Source of the DNA: Streptomyces sp. LUP30
Lineage (GTDB): Bacteria > Actinomycetota > Actinomycetes > Streptomycetales > Streptomycetaceae
DNA length: 64,000 bases
Assembly (NCBI RefSeq): GCF_001746365.1
Contig: NZ_MJAJ01000005.1
Coordinates: 528-64,527 of the forward strand
Direction: 5' to 3'
Shown: positions 8,982 through 17,674 of the stretch, in pieces
Numbering within the stretch: the stretch's first letter is position 1
Layout: every line of letters starts with the position of its first letter
Translations under genes and position numbers: made by a program
The notes under the pieces: model-generated
Database searches by the model: none
The model's input: the letters and a program-made list of their open reading frames with translations, nothing else
Told to the model about the DNA's origin: nothing

Positions 8982-10046
8982 TCAGCCGAGGTTGTTGCCC
9001 CACAGCGACTTGTCGTCGCTCTTCACGCTGGGCACGCCGCCGTAGGTGCCGCCGTCGGCGGTGACGAGCGGGGCGGAGAGCTGGTCCTCGAGCACGCCGT
9101 CGCGGACCCGGATGATGGTGCTGTCGTGGTCGGTCTTGCCGGCCTTGAACGTCTTTCCGTCGATCGCGGCCTTGAGGTAGTACAGGGCGTACTTGGCGTA
9201 GAGGTCGGCCGGCTGGGAGACCGTGGCGTCGATCTTGCCCGCGGCGATGGACTTGAGCTCCTCGGGGATGCCGTCGTTGGACACGACGAAGACGTGCTTG
9301 TCGTCCTTCGGGTCGACCAGCAGGCCCTTCTGCTTGAGGACCTGGAGCGTGCCGGAGAGGGCGAAGCTGGCCTCCATGTAGACGCCCTTGATGTCCGGGT
9401 TGGCGGTCAGGTCCGTCTGCAGCTTCTGGGCGGCGACGGCGCCGTCCCAGTTGGTGGCCTCGCCGAACACCTTGATGTTCGGGTAGTCCTTCTTCATGCA
9501 GTCGTTGAACGCCTGGGTACGGTCACGGCCGTTGATGGAGTCCAGGCCGCCCTCCAGCATGACGACCTTGCCCTTGCCGCCCAGCTTGGTGCCGAGGTAC
9601 TGGCACGCCTTCTCGCCGTAAGCGCGGTTGTCGGCGCGCACGACCATGAAGACGTTGCCGGTGTCGGGACGGGTGTCGACGGTCACGACCGGGATCTTCT
9701 TCGCCTCGAGCTGCGCGAGGGTCGGGGCGATGGCGGCGGTGTCCTGGGGAGCCATCGCGAACCCCTTGACGCCCTGACTGATCAACGTCTGCGCGTTGGC
9801 CGTGAGCTTGGCGACGTCGTTCTGGGAGTTGGTGGTCTTCAGGTCCAGGCCCAGCTCCTTGCCGTACTGGGGCGTGTACTTGATGTAGGAGTTCCAGAAG
9901 TCGGTGTCGGAGCGGGGGTAGTCGACGCCGACCAGCGGCTCGTCGCCCGACGACCCCGAAGTGGCGGAACCGCCGGCGCACGCACTGAGCAGAGCCAGTG
10001 CGGACAGAGCGGAGACGGCTGAACAGAGGGTGGTTCTGAGTCTCAT
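8982..10046 (-). CDS. Sugar ABC transporter substrate-binding lipoprotein
   Basis: A periplasmic-binding-protein-like (Peripla_BP_4 type) protein of 354 residues. The N-terminal signal ends in the lipobox LSAC with lipidation Cys23, followed by a Gly/Ser-rich linker. Sugar-binding-fold segments follow, such as the QNDVAKLTANAQTLISQGVKG helix region (start quoted only) and VVSNDGIPEE. The ATG at 10044-10046 has GAGGAAG ahead of it; upstream in-frame codons lack signal-peptide character. It is the first gene of the transport operon, 56 bases ahead of the ATPase, and faces a promoter with a TATAAA -10. Predicted ligand: L-fucose or a fucoside. Confidence 0.9.
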   Translation of the reverse strand: MRLRTTLCSAVSALSALALLSACAGGSATSGSSGDEPLVGVDYPRSDTDFWNSYIKYTPQYGKELGLDLKTTNSQNDVAKLTANAQTLISQGVKGFAMAPQDTAAIAPTLAQLEAKKIPVVTVDTRPDTGNVFMVVRADNRAYGEKACQYLGTKLGGKGKVVMLEGGLDSINGRDRTQAFNDCMKKDYPNIKVFGEATNWDGAVAAQKLQTDLTANPDIKGVYMEASFALSGTLQVLKQKGLLVDPKDDKHVFVVSNDGIPEELKSIAAGKIDATVSQPADLYAKYALYYLKAAIDGKTFKAGKTDHDSTIIRVRDGVLEDQLSAPLVTADGGTYGGVPSVKSDDKSLWGNNLG

Positions 10047-10130
10047 CGGTGCTTCCTCGCGCCGGTCCCGTAGCGGGAGATGTTTCGCCTCGGCGACATC
10101 CGTGTATCGCCGTGGACTAGAGATGGGATG

Positions 10131-10160
10131 TTTATAGAGGCGCTTCCGGCGCGTTGTCCA
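10131..10160 (-). promoter_or_regulatory. Predicted promoter of the fucose transport/catabolic operon
   Basis: On the minus strand TGGACA (10155-10160) and TATAAA (10131-10136) are separated by 18 bases. TATAAA is strikingly AT-rich for this genome and gives a start near 10124, leaving a leader of about 78 bases before the ATG at 10046. The whole 10047-10510 interval between the divergent binding-protein and fucosidase genes has no gene. Besides this promoter it holds the 10292-10308 inverted repeat. Confidence 0.6.
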
Positions 10161-10291
10161 GACCCCCGCACGGATCGCAAGGAAAGAGCAGCTCATAAGT
10201 GGCGCCCGGACGGGCGAGGTGCGGTTTCACAGAAAGATCCATCCCATCAATCAACATCATGCAGTGGCTCGGTTCGACCGGCGGGCGACAC

Positions 10292-10308
10292 CAGACATGC
10301 CATGTTTG
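10292..10308. promoter_or_regulatory. Near-perfect 17-bp inverted repeat, candidate operator
   Basis: The site CAGACATGCCATGTTTG is symmetrical about C10300 in 14 of 16 flanking positions (half-site CAnACATG). It sits in the divergent control region, about 130 bp upstream of the operon promoter and 200 bp upstream of the fucosidase start. The size and symmetry suit a dimeric repressor of the LacI or GntR type. No regulator gene for this island is in the window, so the binding protein is unknown. Confidence 0.45.
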
Positions 10309-10510
10309 ACTGAGGGCAATGGGGTCAAAATCGTCACAAGACAGGCAACTCACCTGACGGGTCGGGCACTTTCATCCCTGCACACTGGTTGACATCCCCA
10401 GGAGACATGCCGGACCTTCATGCGTGACAAGCGGCACTCTGTGCACAGCAGCCACGCCGACTCGTCTCCCCCGCTCACTCCCCTGCCCCCTCCGTACCAG
10501 GGATGTCTCC

Positions 10511-12742
10511 ATGTCGAGTTCGATCAACAGACGCCACTTCCTCGCCGGTGCCACCTGCGTGGCAGCGGCGGCCGTCGCCGGAGGCCTGTTCGGCGCCGGC
10601 AGCGCGCAGGCGGCGCCCAGCACCTACACCCCCGACTGGAACTCGCTCGACCAGCACCCGCCGGCCCCGGAGTGGTTCCAGGACGCGAAGTTCGGGATCT
10701 ACTTCCACTGGGGCGTCTTCAGCGTGCCGGCCTTCGGCAACGAGTGGTACCCGCGCGCCATGTACCAGGCCGGCGACTCCGTGAACCAGCACCACATCGC
10801 GACCTACGGCCAGCCCTCGGCTTGGCCGTACCACAACTTCATCAACGGCGCTCAGGACCTGGCGGGCAACTTCGTCAAGTTCGCGCCGAAGCTGAAGTCG
10901 GCCGGCGGCAATTTCGACCCCGCCGAGTGGGTACAGCTCTTCGTGGACGCCGGAGCGAAGTTCGCCGGCCCCGTGGCCGAGCACCACGACGGCTTCTCCA
11001 TGTGGGACAGCCAGGTCAACGAGTGGAACTCGGTGAACAAGGGCCCGGGGCTGAACCTGCTGCAGCTGTTCTCCACGGCCATCCGCGCCAAGGGCCTCAA
11101 GCTGCTGGTCGCCATGCACCACGCGTACCACTTCAACGGCTTCTACGAGTTCGCCCCCGCCCAGACGGACCCGAGCCTGAAGAAGCTCTACGGGCAGCTG
11201 GGCGCGGCGGCGGAGAACCAGCTCTGGTACGACAAGCTCAAGGAGGTCATCGACCGGGCCCAGCCCGACATCCTCTGGCAGGACTTCAAGCTGGACGCCG
11301 TCGACGAGACGCAGCGCCTGAACTTCCTGTCGTACTACTACAACCAGGCCAACAGCTGGGGCCGTGAGGTCGTCGCCACCTACAAGGACGGCCTGAACGG
11401 CAAGGGCGAGGTCTTCGACTACGAGCGCGGCGGCCCGGGCGACCTCACCACCCCGTACTGGCTGACCGACGACAGCATCTCCAGCAGCAGCTGGTGCTAC
11501 ACGCAGGGCATCGGCTACTACAGCACCCAGCAGATGCTGCACTCGTTCCTCGACCGGGTCAGCAAGAACGGCAACGTGCTGCTGAACATCGCGCCGATGG
11601 CCGACGGCACCATCCCCCAGGCGCAGAAGGACATTCTGCTCGGCATGGGCGACTACCTGAAGCGCTTCGGCGAGTCGGTCTACTCGACCCGCGCCTGGAC
11701 GGTGTACGGCGAGGGCCCGACGAAGATGGGCGGCGGCGCCTTCACCACTCCGACGGCCGGCACGGCGCAGGACATCCGCTTCACCCGGAACAAGGGCAAC
11801 ACCGTCCTGTACGCCACCGTCCTCGGCTGGCCCGGCAGCTCGCTGACGATCAAGACGCTCGGCTCGGACCGGATCAGCCTCTCGTCGCTCGCCTCGGTCA
11901 AGCTCCTCGGCTCCACCGCCGGCACCTACATCGACCTGCCCACGCCGGTCCAGAGCTCCTCCGGCCTCACGGTGACCCTGCCGTCCTCGGCACCGCACAG
12001 CGCGGGCGCCTACGTCCTGAAGCTCACGTTCTCCGGCCCGATTCCGGGTCTGCTGCCGAAGTCCGGCGCCATCGCCTTCCAGGACGTCAACTACACGGGC
12101 GGCTCCGCCACGTTCGCCCTCGGCGACCACACCGCGGCCGACCTGACCGCCGCCGGACTGGGCGCAGGCACGGTCTCCTCCCTCCGGCCGGCCCCCGGCT
12201 ACCAGGTGGTCGGCTACTCCGGAGACAACTTCACCGGCACCTCCTGGACCTTCACCGCCGACAACCCCGACCTCAGAGCCACCGGCAACAACGACCGGAT
12301 CACCTCCCTGAGGGTCCAGTTCAACCCGGCCGCCTACTTCCGCATCACCAACGTCACCGACGGACTGGCCCTGGACAGCGGCGGCAACGTCGCCTCCGGG
12401 TCCAACCTCAAACAGTGGACCTGGGACAGCAGCACCAACCTGCAGTGGCGCGCGGAGCCCGTCGGGGGCGGCTACTACCGGCTGGTCAACCGCACCAACG
12501 GCATGGTCGCCGACGGCTGGGGCGACGGCAACGGCTCCACCGCCCGACAGGCTCCGTGGAGCAGCGGCAACACCGACCAGCAGTGGACGATCACCCACCG
12601 GGGCGACGGCCGCTTCTCGATCGCCAACCGCACCACCGGTCTGGTCCTGGACGGCGGCGGCAACGTCGCCTCGGGCTCCGTCACCAAGCAGTGGACGTAC
12701 GGCAGCAGCTCCAACCTGCTGTGGACCTTCACGGCCGTCTGA
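10511..12742 (+). CDS. Secreted GH29 alpha-L-fucosidase with crystallin-like and ricin-type domains
   Basis: A 743-residue exported glycosidase. NRRHFLAGA near the N-terminus is a twin-arginine signal, with cleavage expected after AQA at about 34. The GH29 barrel (about 40-400) contains KFGIYFHWG and EHHDGFSMWDS. The candidate nucleophile is Asp258 in ILWQDF. A beta-rich segment follows; then a beta/gamma-crystallin-like module (about 545-625) and a ricin-B-type lectin region (about 630-743) with repeated Gln-x-Trp patterns. It cleaves terminal alpha-L-fucose from glycans; the lectin part probably holds it to the glycan. Start 10511 is chosen because it opens the Tat signal. It diverges from the fucose uptake operon, which would import its product. 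Confidence 0.92.
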   Translation: MSSSINRRHFLAGATCVAAAAVAGGLFGAGSAQAAPSTYTPDWNSLDQHPPAPEWFQDAKFGIYFHWGVFSVPAFGNEWYPRAMYQAGDSVNQHHIATYGQPSAWPYHNFINGAQDLAGNFVKFAPKLKSAGGNFDPAEWVQLFVDAGAKFAGPVAEHHDGFSMWDSQVNEWNSVNKGPGLNLLQLFSTAIRAKGLKLLVAMHHAYHFNGFYEFAPAQTDPSLKKLYGQLGAAAENQLWYDKLKEVIDRAQPDILWQDFKLDAVDETQRLNFLSYYYNQANSWGREVVATYKDGLNGKGEVFDYERGGPGDLTTPYWLTDDSISSSSWCYTQGIGYYSTQQMLHSFLDRVSKNGNVLLNIAPMADGTIPQAQKDILLGMGDYLKRFGESVYSTRAWTVYGEGPTKMGGGAFTTPTAGTAQDIRFTRNKGNTVLYATVLGWPGSSLTIKTLGSDRISLSSLASVKLLGSTAGTYIDLPTPVQSSSGLTVTLPSSAPHSAGAYVLKLTFSGPIPGLLPKSGAIAFQDVNYTGGSATFALGDHTAADLTAAGLGAGTVSSLRPAPGYQVVGYSGDNFTGTSWTFTADNPDLRATGNNDRITSLRVQFNPAAYFRITNVTDGLALDSGGNVASGSNLKQWTWDSSTNLQWRAEPVGGGYYRLVNRTNGMVADGWGDGNGSTARQAPWSSGNTDQQWTITHRGDGRFSIANRTTGLVLDGGGNVASGSVTKQWTYGSSSNLLWTFTAV

Positions 12743-12750
12743 CCCCCGGG

Positions 12751-12797
12751 ACGGCGGCTGCGGCGGCGGGGTTCTGCCACGCCGCCGCAGCCGCCGT
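12751..12797 (+). terminator. Strong stem-loop after the fucosidase gene
   Basis: Perfect 18-bp stem (12751-12768 with 12780-12797) and an 11-base loop, starting 9 bases after the fucosidase stop. There is no T-tract, as is usual in Streptomyces terminators. A second, weaker 9-bp stem (12816-12824 with 12842-12850) follows. Confidence 0.8.
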
Positions 12798-13000
12798 CAC
12801 TCCCGCCCGGCTCGTCCCGCCGCCACCCTCGGCAGCGGGACGGCGGCGGGCCCCGCTCACCGAGCCCCGACACGGGTGAACCGCACGCGGAAGGCGGGCG
12901 CATCGTCCGGAGCGCCGGAGAGCAGGGGGCGATCTAGCCTGGAAGGAACCACCGGGAAGCAGCCCCGGCGGACACCGCCGTCCGGACGGAGGCGTGGCGC

Positions 13001-15469
13001 GTGGAAATGGCCGGCATCGAGGACGCCCCCACTGCCGCTGTCGTGGTCGATCCGGACGGCCTGGTGAGCGGCTGGAGCGAGGGAGGGCGTCTGCTGCTGG
13101 GCTGGACGTCCCAAGACGTCCTCGGGCGGCCCGTGACCGAACTGCTGGCCGATCCCCCTCCGTCCGGTTTCCCCGGGGGCCATGGCGGCGCCACCGACCA
13201 TCCGGGGTACATGGCGCTGCGTCACCGGGACGGTCACCCGGTGGATGCCGTGGTGACGGCGCACCCGCTCGTCGGCGCCGACGGACGCGCTCAGGGCCAG
13301 GTGATGACCGTGCAGCGCTGGGACCGCCGCCCGGTGATCGCCGACCGGGCCTTCGAGCAGTGCCCCTTCGCGCTGGGCGTCTACGACCCGGAGCTGCGGT
13401 TCCTGTGGATCAACGCCTCCTCGGGCCGGGTGATCGCCCACTCCGAGGCGCAGGTGCTCGGCAAGAAGTACCGCGAGGTGCTTCCCGAGTTCGACCGCTC
13501 GCTGTTTCCCGAACGGGACGACAAGCCCTACACCGACCAGCTCGCCGAGGTGGCGAGGACGGGCGTGCCCGCGCGCCTCATCACCGTCTTCCAGCCGCGG
13601 GGCAGCAACTACGCCAACGCCTGGGCCACCAGCATATGGCCCGTCCGGGACACCGAGGGGAGGGTGCGCGCTGTCGCCAACTGGGGATTCGACATGAGCG
13701 CCGAATACTGGGCGCGGCAGCGCCTGCTCATCCTGAACGAGGCCACCGGCGGCATCGGGCGGACCCTCGACGTGATCGGCACCGCCCAGGAACTGGCCCG
13801 TACCTCCGCGCCGGTGTTCGCCGACCTGGTCACCGTCGATCTCTTCGCCGAGGTGCTGGGCGGGGAGGAACCGCCCTCCCCGCCCGCGTTCTCCGGCCAC
13901 CACGCGGTCACGCTGAGCCGCGCCGCCCTTTACGGCGCGAGGGCGGACGACGGCCCGCCTCCCGGGGATCCGACGCCCGTCGGTCACGCGCCCGGCTCCG
14001 CCGCCGCCCGCTGCATGGCCACCGGGAGATCCATGGTCGAGCTCGCCGCCGAGCCCGGACCCGGGGGTGAGTGGGCCTTCGGCCCCGGGCTCGCCGCCGA
14101 CCCGGCCCACTGGCCGCCGGGCAACCCAGTGATCGACGAGGCCATCGCCGCGGACGGGCTCACCGGCCGGATCACGGTGCCGCTCCGGGCCCGCGGCGCG
14201 CTGCTCGGCGTCGTCGCGTTCTCCCGCAGCGACCGGCCCGAGGCGTTCACCGCCGACGACCTGATCCTCGCCGAGGAGCTGACCGCCAAAGCGGCCGTCG
14301 CCATCGACAACGCCCGCCGGTACTCGCGCGAGCGCACGACCGCGCTGACCCTGCAGCGCAGCCTGCTGCCCCAGCGGCTGCCGAACCCGGAAGCGGTCGA
14401 GGTGGCGTCGCGTTACCTGCCCGCCGGGACCGGCGCGGAGGTGGGCGGCGACTGGTTCGACGTCATCCCGCTGTCCGGCGCGCGGGTCGCCCTCGTCGTC
14501 GGCGACGTCGTCGGCCACGGCCTGCACGCCTCGGCCAGCATGGGCCGGCTGCGCACCGCGGTGCGCACCCTCGCCGACGTGGACCTGCCTCCGGACGAGC
14601 TGCTGACCCACCTGGACGACCTCGTCATCCACCTCGCCGGCGACCTGCGGCCCGACGGTCACTTCCAGCCGACCGGCGAGTCCGGCGCCACCTGTCTGTA
14701 CGCCGTCTACGACCCCGTCTCCCGCCGCCTCACCCTGGCGAGCGCCGGCCATCCGCTGCCCCTGATCATCGCCCCGGACGGCGCCAGGACCCCGGCGCCC
14801 GCACAGCCGGGACCGCCGCTCGGCATCGGCGGGCTGCCGTTCGAGGCGAGCGAGCTCGAGGTGTCCGAGGGCAGCCTGCTCGCCCTCTACACCGACGGAC
14901 TGGTGGAGAGCCGCGAGCGCGACGTCGAGCGCGGGGAGGACGACCTGCTGCGGGTCCTGAACCAAGACACGGCCGCATCCCTGGAGATCCTGTGCGACAC
15001 GGTGATGGAGGCCGTCCTCCCCCGGCGCCGCACCGATGACGCCGCGCTGCTGCTCGCCCGTACTCATGCGCTCCGTCCCGACCACGTCGCCGACTGGGAC
15101 GTCGAACCCGACTTCGCGCAGGTGCCGCGCGTCAGGAAGCTCGCCGTCGACCAGGTGGACGCCTGGGGCCTGGAGGAGGCGGCGTTCGTCACCGAACTTG
15201 TCGTGAGCGAGCTGGTCACCAACGCCATCCGATACGGCGAGCCCCCGATCGGTCTCCGGCTGATCCGCGACACCGCCCTGATCTGCGAGGTCTCCGACTC
15301 CAGCAATACCGCCCCGCACCTGCGCCGGGCCCGCGCCTTCGACGAGGGCGGCCGGGGCCTGCTGCTGGTCGCGCAGCTCACCCAGGGCTGGGGCACCCGG
15401 CACACCGGCAACGGCAAGACCATCTGGTGCGCGCAGACCCTCCCCCAGTCCCCGCCGCACTGGCCATGA
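13001..15469 (+). CDS. PAS/GAF-SpoIIE (PP2C) phosphatase-HATPase signalling protein
   Basis: A soluble 822-residue multidomain regulator. Two PAS-like domains lie at about 10-110 and 115-240 and a GAF-like domain at about 245-440. The PP2C/SpoIIE phosphatase follows at about 455-685, with GGDWFDVI, VGDVVGHG, ASAGHPLPL and LALYTDGLVE holding the metal Asp residues. An RsbW-like HATPase is at about 690-815, with the N-box ELVTNAIRYGE and G-box EGGRGLLLV. It would dephosphorylate an STAS anti-anti-sigma protein in response to a small-molecule or redox signal and may also rephosphorylate it. The GTG start has GGAGG 8 bases upstream. No STAS partner is adjacent, but two STAS genes lie elsewhere in the window (30712, 63415). 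Confidence 0.9.
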   Translation: MEMAGIEDAPTAAVVVDPDGLVSGWSEGGRLLLGWTSQDVLGRPVTELLADPPPSGFPGGHGGATDHPGYMALRHRDGHPVDAVVTAHPLVGADGRAQGQVMTVQRWDRRPVIADRAFEQCPFALGVYDPELRFLWINASSGRVIAHSEAQVLGKKYREVLPEFDRSLFPERDDKPYTDQLAEVARTGVPARLITVFQPRGSNYANAWATSIWPVRDTEGRVRAVANWGFDMSAEYWARQRLLILNEATGGIGRTLDVIGTAQELARTSAPVFADLVTVDLFAEVLGGEEPPSPPAFSGHHAVTLSRAALYGARADDGPPPGDPTPVGHAPGSAAARCMATGRSMVELAAEPGPGGEWAFGPGLAADPAHWPPGNPVIDEAIAADGLTGRITVPLRARGALLGVVAFSRSDRPEAFTADDLILAEELTAKAAVAIDNARRYSRERTTALTLQRSLLPQRLPNPEAVEVASRYLPAGTGAEVGGDWFDVIPLSGARVALVVGDVVGHGLHASASMGRLRTAVRTLADVDLPPDELLTHLDDLVIHLAGDLRPDGHFQPTGESGATCLYAVYDPVSRRLTLASAGHPLPLIIAPDGARTPAPAQPGPPLGIGGLPFEASELEVSEGSLLALYTDGLVESRERDVERGEDDLLRVLNQDTAASLEILCDTVMEAVLPRRRTDDAALLLARTHALRPDHVADWDVEPDFAQVPRVRKLAVDQVDAWGLEEAAFVTELVVSELVTNAIRYGEPPIGLRLIRDTALICEVSDSSNTAPHLRRARAFDEGGRGLLLVAQLTQGWGTRHTGNGKTIWCAQTLPQSPPHWP

Positions 15470-15534
15470 GCGCCATGTTCAGCGACAGGGTGCCGTGTGC
15501 GCGCAACGGCACTCGCGAGAGACTGGCAGCATCA

Positions 15535-15551
15535 GGTACCTGCTAGGTACC
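15535..15551. promoter_or_regulatory. GGTACC-N5-GGTACC operator-like site before the antitoxin
   Basis: Two GGTACC palindromes (15535-15540 and 15546-15551), one helical turn apart, end 8 bases before the antitoxin ATG. TAGGTA at 15544-15549 could serve as a -10, implying a start at or next to the ATG. No ribosome site is seen, so the transcript may be leaderless. The position suits autorepression by the antitoxin or the complex. Confidence 0.5.
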
Positions 15552-15559
15552 CTGCTCGT

Positions 15560-15799
15560 ATGCCATCACTGAATGTGACCTTCACCGACGAGGAAATGGA
15601 AGGCGTGCGTACGGCTGCCGCGGCCGAGGGCAAGAGCCTGAAGCAGTACATGCACGACCTCGGCGTCCGCGAGATGCACCGCAAGCAGTTCGTCGCCGGC
15701 GCCGCCTCATGGGCCGAGAGGCTCCGTGCCGAGTTCGACGAGGCGTTCCCCGACGAGGTTCCCCCGTCGCAGCGCGGCCAGGGAGCTGCTGCCGCCTGA
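15560..15799 (+). CDS. Antitoxin of a Fic-family toxin-antitoxin pair
   Basis: A 79-residue protein with a ribbon-helix-helix-like opening (MPSLNVTFTDEEMEGV) and a charged helical C-terminus containing WAERLRAEFDEAF. This arrangement is typical of small actinobacterial antitoxins encoded just ahead of Fic/Doc-like toxins. Its stop TGA shares one base with the toxin ATG, indicating translational coupling. It would bind and neutralise the toxin and bind its own promoter, where the GGTACC repeat lies. The pairing is clear from size, order and coupling; the biochemistry is inferred. Confidence 0.75.
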   Translation: MPSLNVTFTDEEMEGVRTAAAAEGKSLKQYMHDLGVREMHRKQFVAGAASWAERLRAEFDEAFPDEVPPSQRGQGAAAA

Positions 15800-16182
15800 T
15801 GAGCGACATCCTCTACGTCGACGTCCCCTGGCTCCTGGACGTCCAGGAGGCCGCCCTCGGCAACGACGACGTGTCCGTCACCGACTACTCGGCGCTGGTG
15901 GCGGCCGTCGCACGGCACCGGACGCGTATGCCGACGCTCGCGGCCTCCGACCCCGACGTCGCCTGGCGCGCGGCCGCCCTTCTGCACACCGTCGTGCGCC
16001 TGGAGCCGTTGCCGCACCGCAACAGCCTCTTCGCCGCCTTCGTCGCGGGCCAGTACATGGACCAGTCGGGGGAAGGGATCGATCCCCCTTACGGGGGCTT
16101 CTCGGACCTCGTCAGAAAGATCCGCGAGGCCCGTCTCTCGATCTACGCCGTCTCGGACGTCCTGCGCTCCTGGAGAGTCTGA
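15799..16182 (+). CDS. Fic/Doc-like toxin with degenerate active-site motif
   Basis: A 127-residue protein resembling actinobacterial proteins named Fic-family toxin components. It has a helical body, VAWRAAALLHTVVRLEPLP, then HRNSLFAAFVAG in the place of the Fic loop. Aligned to HPFx(D/E)GN(K/G)R, the Asn is kept but the catalytic His is Glu and the Arg is Leu. If the alignment is right, AMPylation or phosphorylation by the canonical mechanism is doubtful. The ATG overlaps the antitoxin stop by one base. The next gene is convergent and ends 28 bases away. Confidence 0.7.
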   Translation: MSDILYVDVPWLLDVQEAALGNDDVSVTDYSALVAAVARHRTRMPTLAASDPDVAWRAAALLHTVVRLEPLPHRNSLFAAFVAGQYMDQSGEGIDPPYGGFSDLVRKIREARLSIYAVSDVLRSWRV

Positions 16183-16210
16183 CGCCGGCGGGGTCTCGGG
16201 TCCGGACGCG

Positions 16211-17674
16211 TCAGGGCCGGTCGACGCGGTGCCGCAGCAGGCGGCGGCCCCCGTCGGAGCGCAGACACGCTCCGACGGCGATCACGACGGCCGCAATGCC
16301 GTAGGCCCAGGCCTGGAGAGGGAAACCGGGCAGCAGACGGCCGCCGAGGTACAGGGCGGTGCCGGCGAGGGTGACGGTCAGCCACTCCCAGCGTCCGTCC
16401 ATGGCCACGAGCGCCACCACCAGCAGGGAGTACCAGGGATAGCTCGGCGAGAAGAGGAGCAGGGCGGTACCGGTGACCAGCAGGGCGCCGCGCCAGGGGC
16501 GGGCCGGGTCTCCCCGCCACCACACGTACAGCGCGGCCAGCGCGAGCAGCAGCGCCGCGGTCACGCCTGCGGCCGCGTCGGGCAACACGAGCCTCAGCAG
16601 GGCGAAGCGGCGTACGTGACCGGGTTCGTAGCCCTCCTCGTGGAGGTAGCCGGGGAGGTAGCCCAGGACGCCCGCGCCGGAGCTCACGACATAGGGCAGG
16701 TAGGCGAGCGCCACCGCTGCGACAGCCGCGGCGACGACCCGCAGGACGCGCAGCGGACCGCGCTGCCCGGACAGTGCGCCGGGCAGGACGAGGACGGGCA
16801 GGAGCTTGACGGCGATGGCCGCGCCGAGCAGCGCGCCGCGGCGGGTCCCGGCGGTGGCGGTACCGAGGGCGAGCACGACGAACAGCACGCCCAGGGTGTC
16901 GATGTGGGCGTTGTTGACCGCTTCCAGGGCGACAGCGGGGCACCATGCCCACAGCGCGGCCCGGGCCGGGGCCCGCTGCGGGTCGCCGCGCCGGCGCAGC
17001 ACCGCCAGCAGGGCGAGGGTCGTGCCGAAGGCCAGGACCGCTCCCCCGGCCTGGAGCGGCTTGTGGCGGCTGTCGGGAGGGGAGAGGGTGTGCACCGCGA
17101 AGAACCAGCCTTCGGCCACGGGCGGGTAGATCGTGGGGACGGTGGGCCGGTTGATGCGGACGCAGAGGCCCTTGGCCGTGTGCGTCAGTCCCCATCCCTC
17201 GCAGGCGGCCCGGGTGGGGAACAGCCAGTCGTCGCGCAGGGGGGCGAGTTCCGGTGCGGCCGGCGGGTGGGCGTACGGAGAGATCCCGGCGGCCTGGACC
17301 CGGCCGTCCCAGGCGTAGCGGTACATGTCGTTGCTGGTGCGGGGCTGCGCCGTGAGTCCGGCCAGGGCGATCGCGGCCGCGCCGGCGAGGACGAGGACGG
17401 TCGCGGCGCGGACCGGGACCTTGCGCACGGTCCACACTGCCGCGGCGAACAGCGTCCAGGCGAGGGCGTAGCCGCCGAGCAGGCGGCCGGGGGTGCTCTC
17501 GTGGTCGCCCTTGTGGAGGGTGCCCGCGACGACGACGGCGACGGCGACGACCAGGACCGCGGTCACCGCGATACGGGCGCCCCCGCCCCGTGGAGCGGCG
17601 GGTGCGGTGGGGCCCGGGGACGCCGACGGGGCGGGGTGACCGGGATCCCGCAGGCGCGGGCTGGCGGTTGTCAT
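16211..17674 (-). CDS. GT87-like membrane glycosyltransferase (DUF2029)
   Basis: A polytopic membrane protein of 487 residues with about ten to twelve hydrophobic segments. It contains SNDMYRYAWDGRVQAAGISPY, whose early Asp and Arg/Tyr pattern marks polyprenyl-phosphate-mannose-dependent GT87/GT-C enzymes, and NNAHIDTLGVLFVVLALG. The fold implies transfer of a sugar (often mannose) from a lipid carrier on the outer face of the membrane. It is the last gene of a four-gene minus-strand operon with a GT2 sugar-lipid synthase, a DUF2064 transferase and a methyltransferase. The ATG overlaps the methyltransferase stop by 4 bases. Confidence 0.8.
   Translation of the reverse strand: MTTASPRLRDPGHPAPSASPGPTAPAAPRGGGARIAVTAVLVVAVAVVVAGTLHKGDHESTPGRLLGGYALAWTLFAAAVWTVRKVPVRAATVLVLAGAAAIALAGLTAQPRTSNDMYRYAWDGRVQAAGISPYAHPPAAPELAPLRDDWLFPTRAACEGWGLTHTAKGLCVRINRPTVPTIYPPVAEGWFFAVHTLSPPDSRHKPLQAGGAVLAFGTTLALLAVLRRRGDPQRAPARAALWAWCPAVALEAVNNAHIDTLGVLFVVLALGTATAGTRRGALLGAAIAVKLLPVLVLPGALSGQRGPLRVLRVVAAAVAAVALAYLPYVVSSGAGVLGYLPGYLHEEGYEPGHVRRFALLRLVLPDAAAGVTAALLLALAALYVWWRGDPARPWRGALLVTGTALLLFSPSYPWYSLLVVALVAMDGRWEWLTVTLAGTALYLGGRLLPGFPLQAWAYGIAAVVIAVGACLRSDGGRRLLRHRVDRP

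Noticed and set aside
10389..10394. TTGACA as -35 of the fucosidase promoter
   Set aside because: No acceptable -10 hexamer at 16-19 bases; left unannotated.
10475..12598. A 707-codon antisense frame over the fucosidase
   Set aside because: Low-complexity shadow caused by GC codon bias; GH29 motifs are on the other strand.
12857..15460. An 867-codon open frame antisense to the SpoIIE-type gene
   Set aside because: Product is a Gly/Arg/Val-rich low-complexity shadow with no domain; the plus strand has clear PAS, PP2C and HATPase motifs.
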